A stretch of 64,000 nucleotides of DNA from Occultella glacieicola (GCF_004353825.1 NZ_SMNA01000004.1:248001-312000); one strand, 5' to 3'. Shown: positions 44,018 through 53,447, counted from the first letter of the stretch. The notes: generated by a model from the sequence alone, not told the origin. Program-made: numbers and translations.

Positions 44018-44068
44018 TTGACATGCGGTCGGCGTGACCTATTGTGACTTCAGCGGACAAGTGTCCGC
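44018..44068 (+). promoter_or_regulatory. Amidohydrolase promoter with operator motif, copy 2
   Basis: A -35 TTGACA (44018-44023) and -10 TATTGT (44040-44045) are 16 bp apart. Just downstream is GCGGACA-AG-TGTCCGC (44053-44068), a perfect 7-2-7 palindrome, followed by a degenerate copy at 44072-44087. The same palindrome core appears at 41979-41992. Confidence 0.7.
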
Positions 44069-44111
44069 CAGGCGGATGGTTGTCCGCGAACCTGCGACGG
44101 CGGAGGTTGGA

Positions 44112-45566
44112 ATGAGCGAACCCCAGGGCGACGAGGCGTTCGGCGACGACCGTCCGATCGTATTCCGCAACGCCCTCGTGGTGACGATGGACGACGCGCA
44201 TACGGTGCTCGACGGCGCCGATCTGCTCGTCGTGGGCGAGCGGATCGAGGCGGTCGGACCGGCGCTGGAGGTGCCGGAGGCGACCGTCGAGATCGACGCG
44301 TCCGGCGGCATCCTGATGCCCGGGATGGTCGATACGCACCGGCACCTGTGGCAGACCGCGATGCGTGGCTACGGCGCCGACTGGACCCTGACCCAGTACT
44401 TCGTCTGGAACTACCTGTCCTACGGCAAGCACTTCCGCCCGCAGGACATCCACGCCGGCAACCTCCTCGGCGCGATCGAGGCGATCGACGCGGGCGTGAC
44501 CACCACGGTCGACTGGTCGCACGGGCTGCAGACCGTCGAGCACGCGCAGGCGGCCCTCGAGGCGCTGCAGCAGGTGGGCGGCCGCTCGGTGCTCGCCTAC
44601 GGCAACATCCACGCCGGACCCTGGGAGTGGACCGCCACCCCGGAGTTCCGCTCGTTCGCCGAGGGGTTGCCGCGCAGCGACATGCTCGGGTTCCAGCTGG
44701 CCTTCGACGTCACCGGAGACCCCGCCTATCCCGAGGGTGCCGCGTTCGACGTCGCCCGCGACCTGGACGTGTCCGTCACGACGCACGCCGGCGTCTGGGG
44801 TGCCACGAACGACGACGGGATCCGGCTGATGCACGAGCACGGGCACATGCGGCCCGGGCACGTGTATGTGCATGCCGCGACGCTCAGCGCGGACTCCTAC
44901 CAGCGGATCGCGGCGACCGGCGGGTTCGCGTCGGTGTCCTCGGAGAGCGAGTCCTCCTGCGGGCAGGGCTACCCCTCGAGCTGGGCGCTGCGCGCCCACG
45001 GCGTACCGATCTCGCTGTCCATGGACACCAGCGTGTGGTGGAGCGGTGACCTGTTCTCCGCCATGCGCGCGACCCTGTCCACGGACCGCACCCGCGAACA
45101 CTTCGAGGCGCACGTGAACGGCGACACCGTCACGAACATCTCGCTGCGCGCCCAGGACGTGGTCGAGTGGGCCACCCGCGGCGGCGCCCGGGCGCTGGGA
45201 CTGGACTCCGCCGTCGGGAGCCTGGAACCGGGCAGGAAGGCCGACGTCGTGCTGGTCAAGAACGATGCGTCACCGGTGATGTTCCCGATCCTGCACCCCT
45301 ACGGGCACATCGCCTTCCAGGCCCAGCGTGGCGACGTGCACACCGTGGTGGTCAACGGCCGCGTCCTCAAGCACGAGCACCGTCTGCTCGGCGCCGACCT
45401 CGCGAAGGCTCGCACCGCCGTCGAGCAGACCGTCGAGCACCTGCGCGCCACCCTCGGCGACGAGGAGTGGCGCACCGGTATGAGCCCGGAGATCCCGGAG
45501 TCCAAGGTGCTCGACAATCCCTACATGTACACCGACTACGCGGACGACTCGACCCACCGCGCCTGA
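44112..45566 (+). CDS. Amidohydrolase (cytosine deaminase/ATZ-TRZ-like)
   Basis: This 484-residue metal-dependent hydrolase has the metal motif VDTHRHLWQT (His-x-His near residue 77), HAGVWG, and late MDTSVWWSGD with the Asp ligand. LGLDSAVGSLEPGRKADVVLVKN closes the barrel. The family includes chlorohydrolases, deaminases and related enzymes. GGAGG lies upstream of the ATG. Operator copy 2 ties it to the LigAB pathway; its substrate could be an aromatic with an amino or halide group (inference). Confidence 0.87.
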   Translation: MSEPQGDEAFGDDRPIVFRNALVVTMDDAHTVLDGADLLVVGERIEAVGPALEVPEATVEIDASGGILMPGMVDTHRHLWQTAMRGYGADWTLTQYFVWNYLSYGKHFRPQDIHAGNLLGAIEAIDAGVTTTVDWSHGLQTVEHAQAALEALQQVGGRSVLAYGNIHAGPWEWTATPEFRSFAEGLPRSDMLGFQLAFDVTGDPAYPEGAAFDVARDLDVSVTTHAGVWGATNDDGIRLMHEHGHMRPGHVYVHAATLSADSYQRIAATGGFASVSSESESSCGQGYPSSWALRAHGVPISLSMDTSVWWSGDLFSAMRATLSTDRTREHFEAHVNGDTVTNISLRAQDVVEWATRGGARALGLDSAVGSLEPGRKADVVLVKNDASPVMFPILHPYGHIAFQAQRGDVHTVVVNGRVLKHEHRLLGADLAKARTAVEQTVEHLRATLGDEEWRTGMSPEIPESKVLDNPYMYTDYADDSTHRA

Positions 45567-45580
45567 GGTGTGCGCCGGAC

Positions 45581-45621
45581 CGTTGCGTCACTGACCCGTG
45601 CGGTGGGTCAGTGACGCAACG
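45581..45621. terminator. Palindrome family B, copy 1 (between convergent genes)
   Basis: A perfect 17-bp stem (45581-45597 with 45605-45621, seven-base loop) sits between two convergent genes and can terminate both. The core TTGCGTCACTGACCC recurs at the end of the operon at 58299-58345. Confidence 0.8.
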
Positions 45622-45633
45622 ACCTGTTGACGG

Positions 45634-46317
45634 TCAGCGGGGCCGGTCCGACTCGGTCGGCAACTCCAGCTGACGCAGCCTGGTGTAGGCGCCGCTGAGG
45701 TGCTCCTCGGCCGCGGCGCGGGCGACGGCCGGGTCACCCTTGGCCAGGGCCATGCGCAGGTCGTGGTGCTCGGGGTAGCCGACGGTGGGGAAGTCGGGGA
45801 AGTTCACATTGCGGGTGTGCAGGAAGAAGAACACCTGGCTGCGTATCGAGATCCAGGCCCGGCTCAGTCGTTGGTGGTCGGCCGCGTCGTAGAGGACGTC
45901 GTGGAAGGCGAGGTCGAGCCGGACCGCCTCCTGTGGGGCGACGGACCCGGAGGTCTCCTTCATCGCGTCCAGGACACGGTCGAGCTCGGCAAAGTGGGCG
46001 GGCGTCATCCGCGTCGCCGCACGTTCGGCGGCGAGGGACTCGATGGCCGCGCGGAAGGTGTGCACCTCCTCCACGTCCACCTGGGTCAGGACGCTCACGA
46101 ACGCACCGCGGTGGCGCTTGATCTCGACCTGCCCCTCGGACTCCAGGAGCGCCAGGGCGTCGCGGACCGGGCCCCGGCTCACATCCAGGCCGGCGGCGAG
46201 TTCCATCTCACGCAGGTGCTGGCCGGGCGCGAGTTCCCCGGTCGCGATCTTCTCACGGAGCACGGCCAGCACGTACTCGCTCAGGGAGGTGCGCGGCGGG
46301 GTGTTTCGCAGCTCCAT
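45634..46317 (-). CDS. GntR-family (FCD) regulator
   Basis: This 227-residue repressor has an N-terminal winged helix (ASLSEY.. start, LREMELAAGLDVSRGPVRDALALL) and an FCD domain (RLDLAFHDVLYDAADHQRLSRAW) that binds metal and an effector acid. ATG at 46317 or TTG at 46320 are possible starts. The gene is divergent from the 11-gene operon beginning at 46653, and an inverted repeat of GntR type lies between them. It is the probable repressor of that operon. Confidence 0.9.
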   Translation of the reverse strand: MELRNTPPRTSLSEYVLAVLREKIATGELAPGQHLREMELAAGLDVSRGPVRDALALLESEGQVEIKRHRGAFVSVLTQVDVEEVHTFRAAIESLAAERAATRMTPAHFAELDRVLDAMKETSGSVAPQEAVRLDLAFHDVLYDAADHQRLSRAWISIRSQVFFFLHTRNVNFPDFPTVGYPEHHDLRMALAKGDPAVARAAAEEHLSGAYTRLRQLELPTESDRPR

Positions 46318-46652
46318 CAACGCGCCACCCGGCCGGTCGTCACGGCCCGCCCCGGATCCGCGCCGGCGGCATCGCCGGCCCCGCGCCCCCGGATCGGAGG
46401 CGTTGTCTGAGAGGCCCCGTCGGGCCCACCGATGATGCGCATGCTTCCCCTCGTTTCTTGGCCGCCACGTCGCGCCACCTCAACGAACGGTAGCGCCTGG
46501 CAGGTCCCGGCGACGACCGATCCGATCGATTGCAGACAATCGACATCGCGGATTGAAGATCATTGACAATCTGGAATCGAGCCTTCTAGCCTCCTCGAAG
46601 GCCGCCAGCGACGGACGGCCCGACGACCACCGCAGAGAGGCAGAGTCCGGAC
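46318..46652. promoter_or_regulatory. Divergent control region between GntR and the GH39 operon
   Basis: This 335-bp gap has no gene. GATTG-CAGA-CAATC (46528-46541) is a perfect inverted repeat, and GATTGAAGATCATTGACAATC (46551-46571) repeats the same GATTG...CAATC arms at wider spacing. The second overlaps a -35 TTGACA (46563-46568), with a weak -10 near 46585-46590 for the operon. These are likely the GntR sites. The upstream 200 bp are featureless GC-rich sequence. Confidence 0.6.
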
Positions 46653-48380
46653 GTGACCTTCACAGCCGAAGTCAACCCAGGAGTGGGACTGAACAAGGGA
46701 TCCTTCCCGCACGCCGCGCCGAGCGACCCGAGCGCGCCGCACGTCCACGCGGCGGAGATCGCGATCGACGCCGCCGCCGACCGTGGCGCGCTCGCCCGGA
46801 TCTGGGAGAGCATCGGGTACGACGAGATCAACTGGACCTACACCCCCACCGGCCGCTCGCTGCTGGGTCGCTTCGGGGAGCTGAGCGACAAGGGCTTCCA
46901 CGTCCGTCCGCACTACGTGTTCTGCTCGGGCACCGGCTTCGGGATCCCGCACTGGGGCAACGGCAACGTGTTCCACCTCGACGCCGACGGGAACGCGTTC
47001 TACGACTTCACCATCACCGATCAGGTCTACGACGCGATCGTCGAGTCCGGCAACCATGTGCTCGTCGAGCTCGCGTTCACCCCGCGCGACCTCGTGCCCG
47101 ATCACGCCGCCGAGCTCGAGGTGGTGCCCAGCCCGACCGTCTACAGCAACTACGAGGCGGGCGCGTGGGGGTACCCGCCGAAGGACTACGCCGCGTGGGG
47201 CGACCTGATCGCCGCGCACGCCCAGCACTGCCTGGACCGCTACGGCGCCGACGAGGTCGACACCTGGCTCTGGGAGCTGTGGAACGAGCCGGACATCTTC
47301 TACTGGCGCGGCACCCCGGAGGAGTTCTACGAGCTGTACTCGGTGACGGCGGCCGCGGTCCGGCGCGTGCTCCCCACGGCGAAGGTGGGCGGCCCGGCCG
47401 TCACCGGTTCCGGTGCCGAGTTCCTGCGCGGCTTCCTCGCCCACACCAGTGCCCGCAAGGACCCGCTCGACTTCGTCTCGTTCCACACCAAGGGCTCGGC
47501 CTTTCGACCCTGGCGCGTCTACGGACCCACCGGCGGCCCGGCTCCCGAGCAGCAGAGCCCGAGCGCACACAAGATGCTCTTCGAGATCCGCACCCTGTCC
47601 CGCGTGATCGAGGAGTTCCCCGAGTACCACGGCCTGCCCGCCATCGTCGATGAGTGCGACGCCGGGGTCCCGGCCCACTACAGCGTCTACGACAACGCGA
47701 ACTTCCGGTTCCAGAACACCGAGTACTACCCGGTGTTCCAGGTCAAGCTCATGAAGAAGATCCTCGACCTGAACGCCACCGAGACCGTGCAGGTGGAGCA
47801 GGCGACGTCGTGGAGCTTCTACTTCGAGGGCGAGCGCTACTTCGAGGGCACCCGCGCGTTCCTCACCGCGGGCGGCGTGGAGAAGCCGTTCCTGAACGCC
47901 TACCGGGCCCTCGCCCGGCTCGGCGAGCGGCGGATCGAGGCCGCCTCGGACGCGGCCCACCCGGTCACCGCCCTGGACGACTGCGGCGGCGCGAGCATGC
48001 CCGAGGAGGTCGACGTCCTGGCCTCCCGCGGTGCGGACGGCACGGTGGCCGCACTCGTCTGGCGGCACATCGACGACCAGTACCACACGGACGACACCGA
48101 GGCTGCTGTGAACGTGAACATCACCGGCCTCGATGCCGCCTCCTACACCCTGCGGCACTACCGGATCGACGCCACCCACTCCAACGCGCACACGATCTGG
48201 GAGGGAATCGGCTCGCCGCAGCTGCCCACCGACGACCAGCTCGCCGCGATCAAGGAACGTCAGGGGCTCGAGGAGTTCGAGGCGGCCCGTGAGGTGACGC
48301 CCGCCGACGGTGCCGCGCAGGTGGGACTGCGCCTGCCGTTGCCGGCGGTGTCGCTGCTGATCTGGGAGCCGAAGGCATGA
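46653..48380 (+). CDS. GH39-family glycoside hydrolase (beta-xylosidase-like)
   Basis: This 575-residue TIM-barrel enzyme has the acid/base motif WELWNEPDIFYW (Glu about residue 210) and a nucleophile candidate in AIVDECDAG (about residue 335). A C-terminal beta-sandwich-like region follows. GH39 enzymes release xylose or related pentoses by retention. There is no signal peptide, so it acts on sugars after import. It is the first gene of a large operon, with GTG start at 46653, and overlaps the next gene by ATGA. The operon's tetrulose chemistry hints at an unusual pentoside substrate. Confidence 0.85.
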   Translation: MTFTAEVNPGVGLNKGSFPHAAPSDPSAPHVHAAEIAIDAAADRGALARIWESIGYDEINWTYTPTGRSLLGRFGELSDKGFHVRPHYVFCSGTGFGIPHWGNGNVFHLDADGNAFYDFTITDQVYDAIVESGNHVLVELAFTPRDLVPDHAAELEVVPSPTVYSNYEAGAWGYPPKDYAAWGDLIAAHAQHCLDRYGADEVDTWLWELWNEPDIFYWRGTPEEFYELYSVTAAAVRRVLPTAKVGGPAVTGSGAEFLRGFLAHTSARKDPLDFVSFHTKGSAFRPWRVYGPTGGPAPEQQSPSAHKMLFEIRTLSRVIEEFPEYHGLPAIVDECDAGVPAHYSVYDNANFRFQNTEYYPVFQVKLMKKILDLNATETVQVEQATSWSFYFEGERYFEGTRAFLTAGGVEKPFLNAYRALARLGERRIEAASDAAHPVTALDDCGGASMPEEVDVLASRGADGTVAALVWRHIDDQYHTDDTEAAVNVNITGLDAASYTLRHYRIDATHSNAHTIWEGIGSPQLPTDDQLAAIKERQGLEEFEAAREVTPADGAAQVGLRLPLPAVSLLIWEPKA

Positions 48381-49234
48381 CGACGGCGGCGCTCACCTCG
48401 CTGGATTGGCGCACCACGCTGCCGGGCGGCGTCGAGATCCCCCAGGTGGGCCTTGGGGTCTTCCAGGTGCCGCGCGACCAGGCGCAGCGGGTCGTCGAGG
48501 ACGCCCTCGAGGTGGGGTACCGCCACGTGGACACGGCAGCCGCATACGTGAACGAGGAGGGCGTGGGCGCCGCGCTCGGTTCCGCCGGGCTACCGCGCGA
48601 GGAGGTGTTCGTCACCTCGAAGCTCCGGAACGGGGACCAGGGGTACGAGAGCACCCTGCGCGCCTACGACGACACCCTGGCCCGGCTCGGCCTGGAGACC
48701 CTGGACCTGTACCTGATCCACTGGCCGAACCCGGCCGCCGGGCTGTGGCAGGAGAGCTGGCGGGCGCTCGAGCGGATCCTCGACGAGGGGCGGGTCCGCG
48801 CGATCGGTGTCTCGAACTTCCTGGTCGAGCACCTGCGTGAGCTCCTCGACCGGGCCGGGCAGGTGCCGGCCGTGAACCAGATCGAGGTGCACCCCAGCTT
48901 CGGCCAGGCCGACCTGGCCGGCTTCTGCGCGGAGCACAGGATCACGGTGCAGGCGTACTCCCCGCTGGGACAGGGCGCGGACCTGACCGCTCCGGCGGTC
49001 GCCGCGGTCGCAGACCGGCTCGGTGTCGGCCCGGCCCAGGTGGTGCTGCGCTGGCACCTGGACCGGGGCCGGGTGGTGATCTCGAAGACCACCTCCCGGG
49101 CCCGGATGGTCGAGAACGCCGACCTCGACGGGATCGACCTCACCGATGCCGACCTGGCGGCGCTGGACGCCCTGGACGCCGGGGTGCGGATCGGCAACGA
49201 CCCGCACACCTTCGCACTCAGCCAGATCCGCTGA
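48377..49234 (+). CDS. Aldo/keto reductase
   Basis: This 285-residue NADPH enzyme has the catalytic Asp/Tyr in HVDTAAAY, Lys in TSKLRNGD and His in YLIHWPNPA. The C-terminal NADP site (VVISKTTSRARM) is present. It converts an aldose or ketose to a polyol or the reverse. The ATG overlaps the GH39 stop (48377-48380). Confidence 0.9.
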   Translation: MTTAALTSLDWRTTLPGGVEIPQVGLGVFQVPRDQAQRVVEDALEVGYRHVDTAAAYVNEEGVGAALGSAGLPREEVFVTSKLRNGDQGYESTLRAYDDTLARLGLETLDLYLIHWPNPAAGLWQESWRALERILDEGRVRAIGVSNFLVEHLRELLDRAGQVPAVNQIEVHPSFGQADLAGFCAEHRITVQAYSPLGQGADLTAPAVAAVADRLGVGPAQVVLRWHLDRGRVVISKTTSRARMVENADLDGIDLTDADLAALDALDAGVRIGNDPHTFALSQIR

Positions 49235-49264
49235 CCCCGACCGACACTCGATGGAGCGTGTTCG

Positions 49265-50235
49265 ATGGCGACACAAGTAATGCCGGTGCGAGCCACCGGT
49301 ACCCCGGCGACGCCGGCCCCGCCGCGGTCGCCGGCCCGGCGCCGGCGCGAGCGACAGCGCAATCTCTGGATCTACGCCTTCCTGCTGCCCACGTTCATCC
49401 TCTACGGGATGTACACCCTCTACCCGATCGTGGCCAGCTACTGGTACTCGCTGGTGGAGTGGAACGGGTTCACTGCGGACCAGCGGTTCGTCGGCCTCGA
49501 CAACTACGAGAGGGTCCTCGCGGACCCGCTGTTCTGGTCGTCGGTGGGGATCACGCTCCTGTTCATGCTGATCGTGGCGCCACTGCGGGTGTTCGGGGCG
49601 TTCGCGATGGCGATCCTGCTGAACTCGCCCCGGCTGCCCCTGCGGTCCTTCTTCCGGACCGCCTACTTCCTGCCGGTCGTGACCACCACGGCGATCGTCG
49701 GGGTGGTGATGCGGTTCATCCTGGATCCGGCCAGCGGGCCCGTGGCCTCGGTGCTGCAGGTGTTCGGGCTCGGACCCGTCGATCTGCTCGGGAACTCCTC
49801 AACGGCGCTGGTGACCGCCGGGGTCGTCTATGTGTGGAAGTTCTTCGGCATCACGATGATCTACTGGCTCGCCGCGCTGCAGACCATCCCGAAGGACCTG
49901 TACGAGGCCGCGAGGATCGACGGGGCGGGCGCATTCGGGCTGTTCCGGCACATCACACTGCCGCTGCTCATCCCGTTCCTGCTGATCATCTCGGTGCTCA
50001 CGATCGAGGACTGCTTCCACGCGTTCGACCTGATGCAGTCGATGACGGCGGGCGCCCGTTCTTCAGCACCGAGATCATCGAGATCTACATCTACCGGTGG
50101 GCCTTCGCCGCCACGATCCCGCAACTCGGGTTCGCCTCCGCGGCGGCCGTGCTCTTCGGCGTGATCGTGCTGGTCGTAGTGATCGCCCAGGTCTGGGCCA
50201 CCGTGGTCTCCCGGCGGCTGCGAGCCCGAGCATGA
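49265..50235 (+). pseudogene. Sugar ABC importer permease (MalF type), frameshifted
   Basis: The N-terminal 260 residues are a good MalF-type permease with EAA loop IPKDLYEAARIDGAGAFGLF near residue 210. Near 50050-50057 the frame breaks: after MTAGA the read-through is nonsense (ends at 50164), while the +1 frame continues sensibly as FFSTEIIEIYIYRWAF to 50235. One base appears to be missing in the Gly-Gly-Pro codons. The remaining genes of the operon are intact, so this may be a sequencing error or a recent inactivation. The downstream permease ATG overlaps the corrected stop (ATGA). Confidence 0.8.
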
Positions 50236-51104
50236 GCGCCACGACCGCCTCGACCGGCTCGCGCAGTTGGGGCCGGCTGCGCCGCCGGATGCCCTGGTGG
50301 GTCCTGGTCCTGCTGCTCGTGGGCCTCGCGTTCATCTGGGTGTTCCCGTTCATCTGGATGGTGTCCGCGTCCCTGAAGACCTCCGCCGAGATCTTCGGTG
50401 GCGGCCTGAACCTCATTCCCGAGGCGCTGCGCTGGGAGAACTACGCGCGGGCCTGGGTGGACGGGAACTTCCGGACCTACCTGCTGAACACCGTCCTCGT
50501 CACCGTCGCCACCGTGGCCATCGTGGTGGCCCGGTGCGCCCTGGCCGGGTACGTGCTCGGGCGGTACCGGTTCCCGGGGTCGCGGCTGGTGATCGGGATC
50601 CTGGTGGCCACGCTGTTCGTGCCCACCGGCTACACGATCATCCCGATCGTGAAGCTGTCCCTCGAACTCGGCCTGTTGGACCAGCTCGGCGGCATGATCC
50701 TGGCCCTGGCCGGTGGCGCCAACGTCGCCTCGATCCTCATCTATGCGGGCTACTTCCGCGGCATGCCCGCCGAACTGGAGGAGGCCGCCATCGTCGACGG
50801 CGCCGGCTTCCTGCGCACCTTCGCACGGATCATGTTGCCGCTGTCGATGCCGGTCACCGCGACGGTCGCCATCCTCACCTTCCTGTTCACCTGGAACGCG
50901 TTCTTCCTGCCCCTGGTGTTCTCGTTCAGCAACCCGGCGCTGCGCACGGTCAGCGTGGGCATGCAGGCGTTCGTGGGCGAGAACTCCACCGACTGGCCCG
51001 GCATGGCGGCCGCGGGCGTGATCTCGCTGCTGCCGATCGTCGTGCTCTTCGCCTTCATGCAGCGCTACTTCATCGAAGGCATCGCGGGCGCCGTCAAGTC
51101 CTGA
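50232..51104 (+). CDS. Sugar ABC importer permease (MalG type)
   Basis: This 290-residue permease has six helices and EAA loop MPAELEEAAIVDGAGFLRTF. The C-terminus (RYFIEGIAGAVKS) is typical. It overlaps the frame-corrected end of the MalF gene at 50232-50235. It pairs with that protein only if the frameshift is not real or is suppressed. Confidence 0.92.
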   Translation: MSATTASTGSRSWGRLRRRMPWWVLVLLLVGLAFIWVFPFIWMVSASLKTSAEIFGGGLNLIPEALRWENYARAWVDGNFRTYLLNTVLVTVATVAIVVARCALAGYVLGRYRFPGSRLVIGILVATLFVPTGYTIIPIVKLSLELGLLDQLGGMILALAGGANVASILIYAGYFRGMPAELEEAAIVDGAGFLRTFARIMLPLSMPVTATVAILTFLFTWNAFFLPLVFSFSNPALRTVSVGMQAFVGENSTDWPGMAAAGVISLLPIVVLFAFMQRYFIEGIAGAVKS

Positions 51105-51155
51105 CGCGCCACCACCCATCCCCGACACATCCCCATCTCAACGAGGAGAGTCCCC

Positions 51156-52589
51156 ATGTCCCGAACACCTCTGAGCCGCCGCCACTTCCTGGGCGGGGTC
51201 GGACTCACCGGCATGGCCAGCCTGCTCGCCGCGTGCGGCGGGGAGAGCCCGCCGCCGGGTGGAGGCGGCGGTGGCGACGCCGGCACGCTGCGCTGGTGGG
51301 ACCACCTCGGCGGCCTCCAGACCCTGCACGACGACTGGGCCGTCAGCGAGGGCGAGCGGCTCGGCATCACGATCGAGCACACGTACAACGAGCCGGGCAA
51401 GGCCACCGAGGCCCTGCAGCTGGCGAACCAGAGCAACCAGCTCCCCGACGTCTACTCCCCGGTGATCGGCCTACCGTTGCCGGCGCTCGTCGAGGCCGGA
51501 TGGGTGCAGGAGATCACCATCTCCGACGAGGTCATGGCACGCCTGCCGGAGAACACGTTCGTCGAGGGCCTGTCCATGCTCGACGGGGTGATCTACGGCC
51601 TGCCCGCGTTCACGGACAAGCAGTACGTCGCCTGCACCTGGTACAACGCCGAGATCGCCGAGGCGGTCGGCTTCGAGCCACCCACGAGCTACGACGAGTT
51701 CCTCGCCGCGCTGCGGGCGATCGCCGATCACGGCGAGTACGCGCCGATGACCATCGCGCTCGGCGCGGTCGGCCGGATGCGGGAGCAGATCGACGACCTG
51801 GCCCAGGCGGGCGGCTTCCCCGGCTTCACCGGACTGCGGTTCGACACGGGCGAGTACGAGTACCACCACGATGCCTACGTCAACGCGATCGAGCTGTACA
51901 AGGAGATCTCGGACAACGGCTGGCTGCTGCCCGGCACGAACGGGTTCCAGATCCCCGACGCCCGTGGCCGCTGGGCCGCCGGCGGCATCGGCTTCCACAT
52001 CGACGGCCCCTACTCGCCCGGGGCGGTGCGCTCCCTGAACGCGGAGATGCTGCCGAACATGGCTGTCGCCGGGATGCTCACGCCCGACGGCGAGGACATC
52101 GTCGCGACGAAGGGCGCCCGTGGCGGCGACTGGGTGCTCGGCGGTACCAGCGAGATCGCCGACCTCGCGAGCCAGCTCATCGAGACGTTCACCCAGGACG
52201 ACTACCAGACCGCCCTCGCCGCCGGCATGGACCAGCCCCCGCTGAACCTCGACGTGGTCGCCGATGCGGACGTCATCGAGCCCTACGCCTGGCTCGTCGA
52301 GGACTTCCGCGCCCGGGTGTTCCGGGCACCCCAGCCGCAGGTCCGCAACGTCGACGTCGCACAGGTGCAGGCGAGGCAGGCACCGGTCGCACCCGAGCTC
52401 GGCAACGTCATCCAGGGCTACCTCGGCGGGCAGATCACCGACCTACGCGCCGAGCTGACGAAGCTGAGCGACTCCTACTCGGCCGCGCTGGACGAGGCCA
52501 TCGCCGCCGCGACCGCCGAGGGGGCCGCCGTCAGTCGGGCGGACTGGGAGTTCCCGGACTGGCAGCGCGGCGTCGACTACACGTACTGA
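51156..52589 (+). CDS. Sugar-binding lipoprotein
   Basis: This 477-residue solute-binding protein has a twin-arginine-like signal (SRRHFLGGVG) and lipobox LLAAC (Cys about residue 27). A Gly-rich linker and mature landmarks such as LRWWDHLGGLQTLHDDW follow. AGGAGAG precedes the ATG. It delivers substrate to the permeases just upstream, and this system probably brings in the pentoside or tetritol used by the operon. Confidence 0.92.
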   Translation: MSRTPLSRRHFLGGVGLTGMASLLAACGGESPPPGGGGGGDAGTLRWWDHLGGLQTLHDDWAVSEGERLGITIEHTYNEPGKATEALQLANQSNQLPDVYSPVIGLPLPALVEAGWVQEITISDEVMARLPENTFVEGLSMLDGVIYGLPAFTDKQYVACTWYNAEIAEAVGFEPPTSYDEFLAALRAIADHGEYAPMTIALGAVGRMREQIDDLAQAGGFPGFTGLRFDTGEYEYHHDAYVNAIELYKEISDNGWLLPGTNGFQIPDARGRWAAGGIGFHIDGPYSPGAVRSLNAEMLPNMAVAGMLTPDGEDIVATKGARGGDWVLGGTSEIADLASQLIETFTQDDYQTALAAGMDQPPLNLDVVADADVIEPYAWLVEDFRARVFRAPQPQVRNVDVAQVQARQAPVAPELGNVIQGYLGGQITDLRAELTKLSDSYSAALDEAIAAATAEGAAVSRADWEFPDWQRGVDYTY

Positions 52590-52643
52590 CCCGCAACCCC
52601 CGTCGGCGCACCGACAGTCACAGAGAGAGGACAGGACCACACC

Positions 52644-53411
52644 ATGGGAGTCTTTCCCACCGAACGCACCGCGGTCATCACCGGCGCCGGATCCGCCCGG
52701 GGGATCGGGCGGGCCACGGCCCACCGGCTCGCCGCCGAGGGCTGGAGCCTCGGGCTCCTCGACATCGACGGGCCGGCCGTGGAGGCGCTCGCGACCGAGT
52801 TGTCCCAGCGGCACGAGGTCGCGGCGGTGGGGCTGCGGGTGGACGTGAGCGACCCCGCGGACGTCCGCACCGCCGTCGGGAAGCTCGAGACGGAACTGCC
52901 GCCCCTGGTGGCGCTCGCGAACGTGGCCGGGGTGAGTTCACCGGTGCCGTACCTGGACCTGCCGGACGAGGAGTGGACCCGGGTGATGCGGGTCAACCTC
53001 GACGGCGTCCATTACGTCAGCAAGCGCGTCGCCGAGTCGATGGCCGGTCGGCGCCTCGGCAGGATCGTGTCCATCTCGTCGGTCTCGGCCCAGCGCGGCG
53101 GCGGCACCTACTCCAAGACCCCGTACTCGGTGGCCAAGGCCGGCGTGATCGGGCTGACCCGGGCCCTGGCCCGCGAACTCGGCCCGCACGGGATCACGGT
53201 GAACGCGATCTGCCCCGGCCCGATCGACACCGACATCATGGGCGGCACTCTCAGCGAGGAGCGCAAGCGCGAGCTGGTGGCGGACCTGCTCGTCGACCGG
53301 GTCGGCACCACCGAGGACATCGCCGCGGCGATCAGCTTCCTGCTCGGACCGGACGCGGGCTACATCACCGGGCAGACCCTCAACGTCGACGGCGGCCTCT
53401 ACATGCACTGA
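52644..53411 (+). CDS. SDR-family oxidoreductase (tetritol dehydrogenase candidate)
   Basis: This 255-residue classic SDR has the NAD(P) site TGAGSARGIG, catalytic Ser in SISSVSAQRG and YSVAK with the Tyr/Lys pair. The C-terminus is GQTLNVDGG. Adjacent erythrulose-kinase and isomerase genes suggest oxidation of a polyol such as D-threitol, by analogy with the mycobacterial pathway (inference). GAGAGGA precedes the ATG. Confidence 0.9.
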   Translation: MGVFPTERTAVITGAGSARGIGRATAHRLAAEGWSLGLLDIDGPAVEALATELSQRHEVAAVGLRVDVSDPADVRTAVGKLETELPPLVALANVAGVSSPVPYLDLPDEEWTRVMRVNLDGVHYVSKRVAESMAGRRLGRIVSISSVSAQRGGGTYSKTPYSVAKAGVIGLTRALARELGPHGITVNAICPGPIDTDIMGGTLSEERKRELVADLLVDRVGTTEDIAAAISFLLGPDAGYITGQTLNVDGGLYMH

Positions 53412-53447
53412 CGGCAACCCGCCGTCGGTACACCAGGGAAGGAACAC

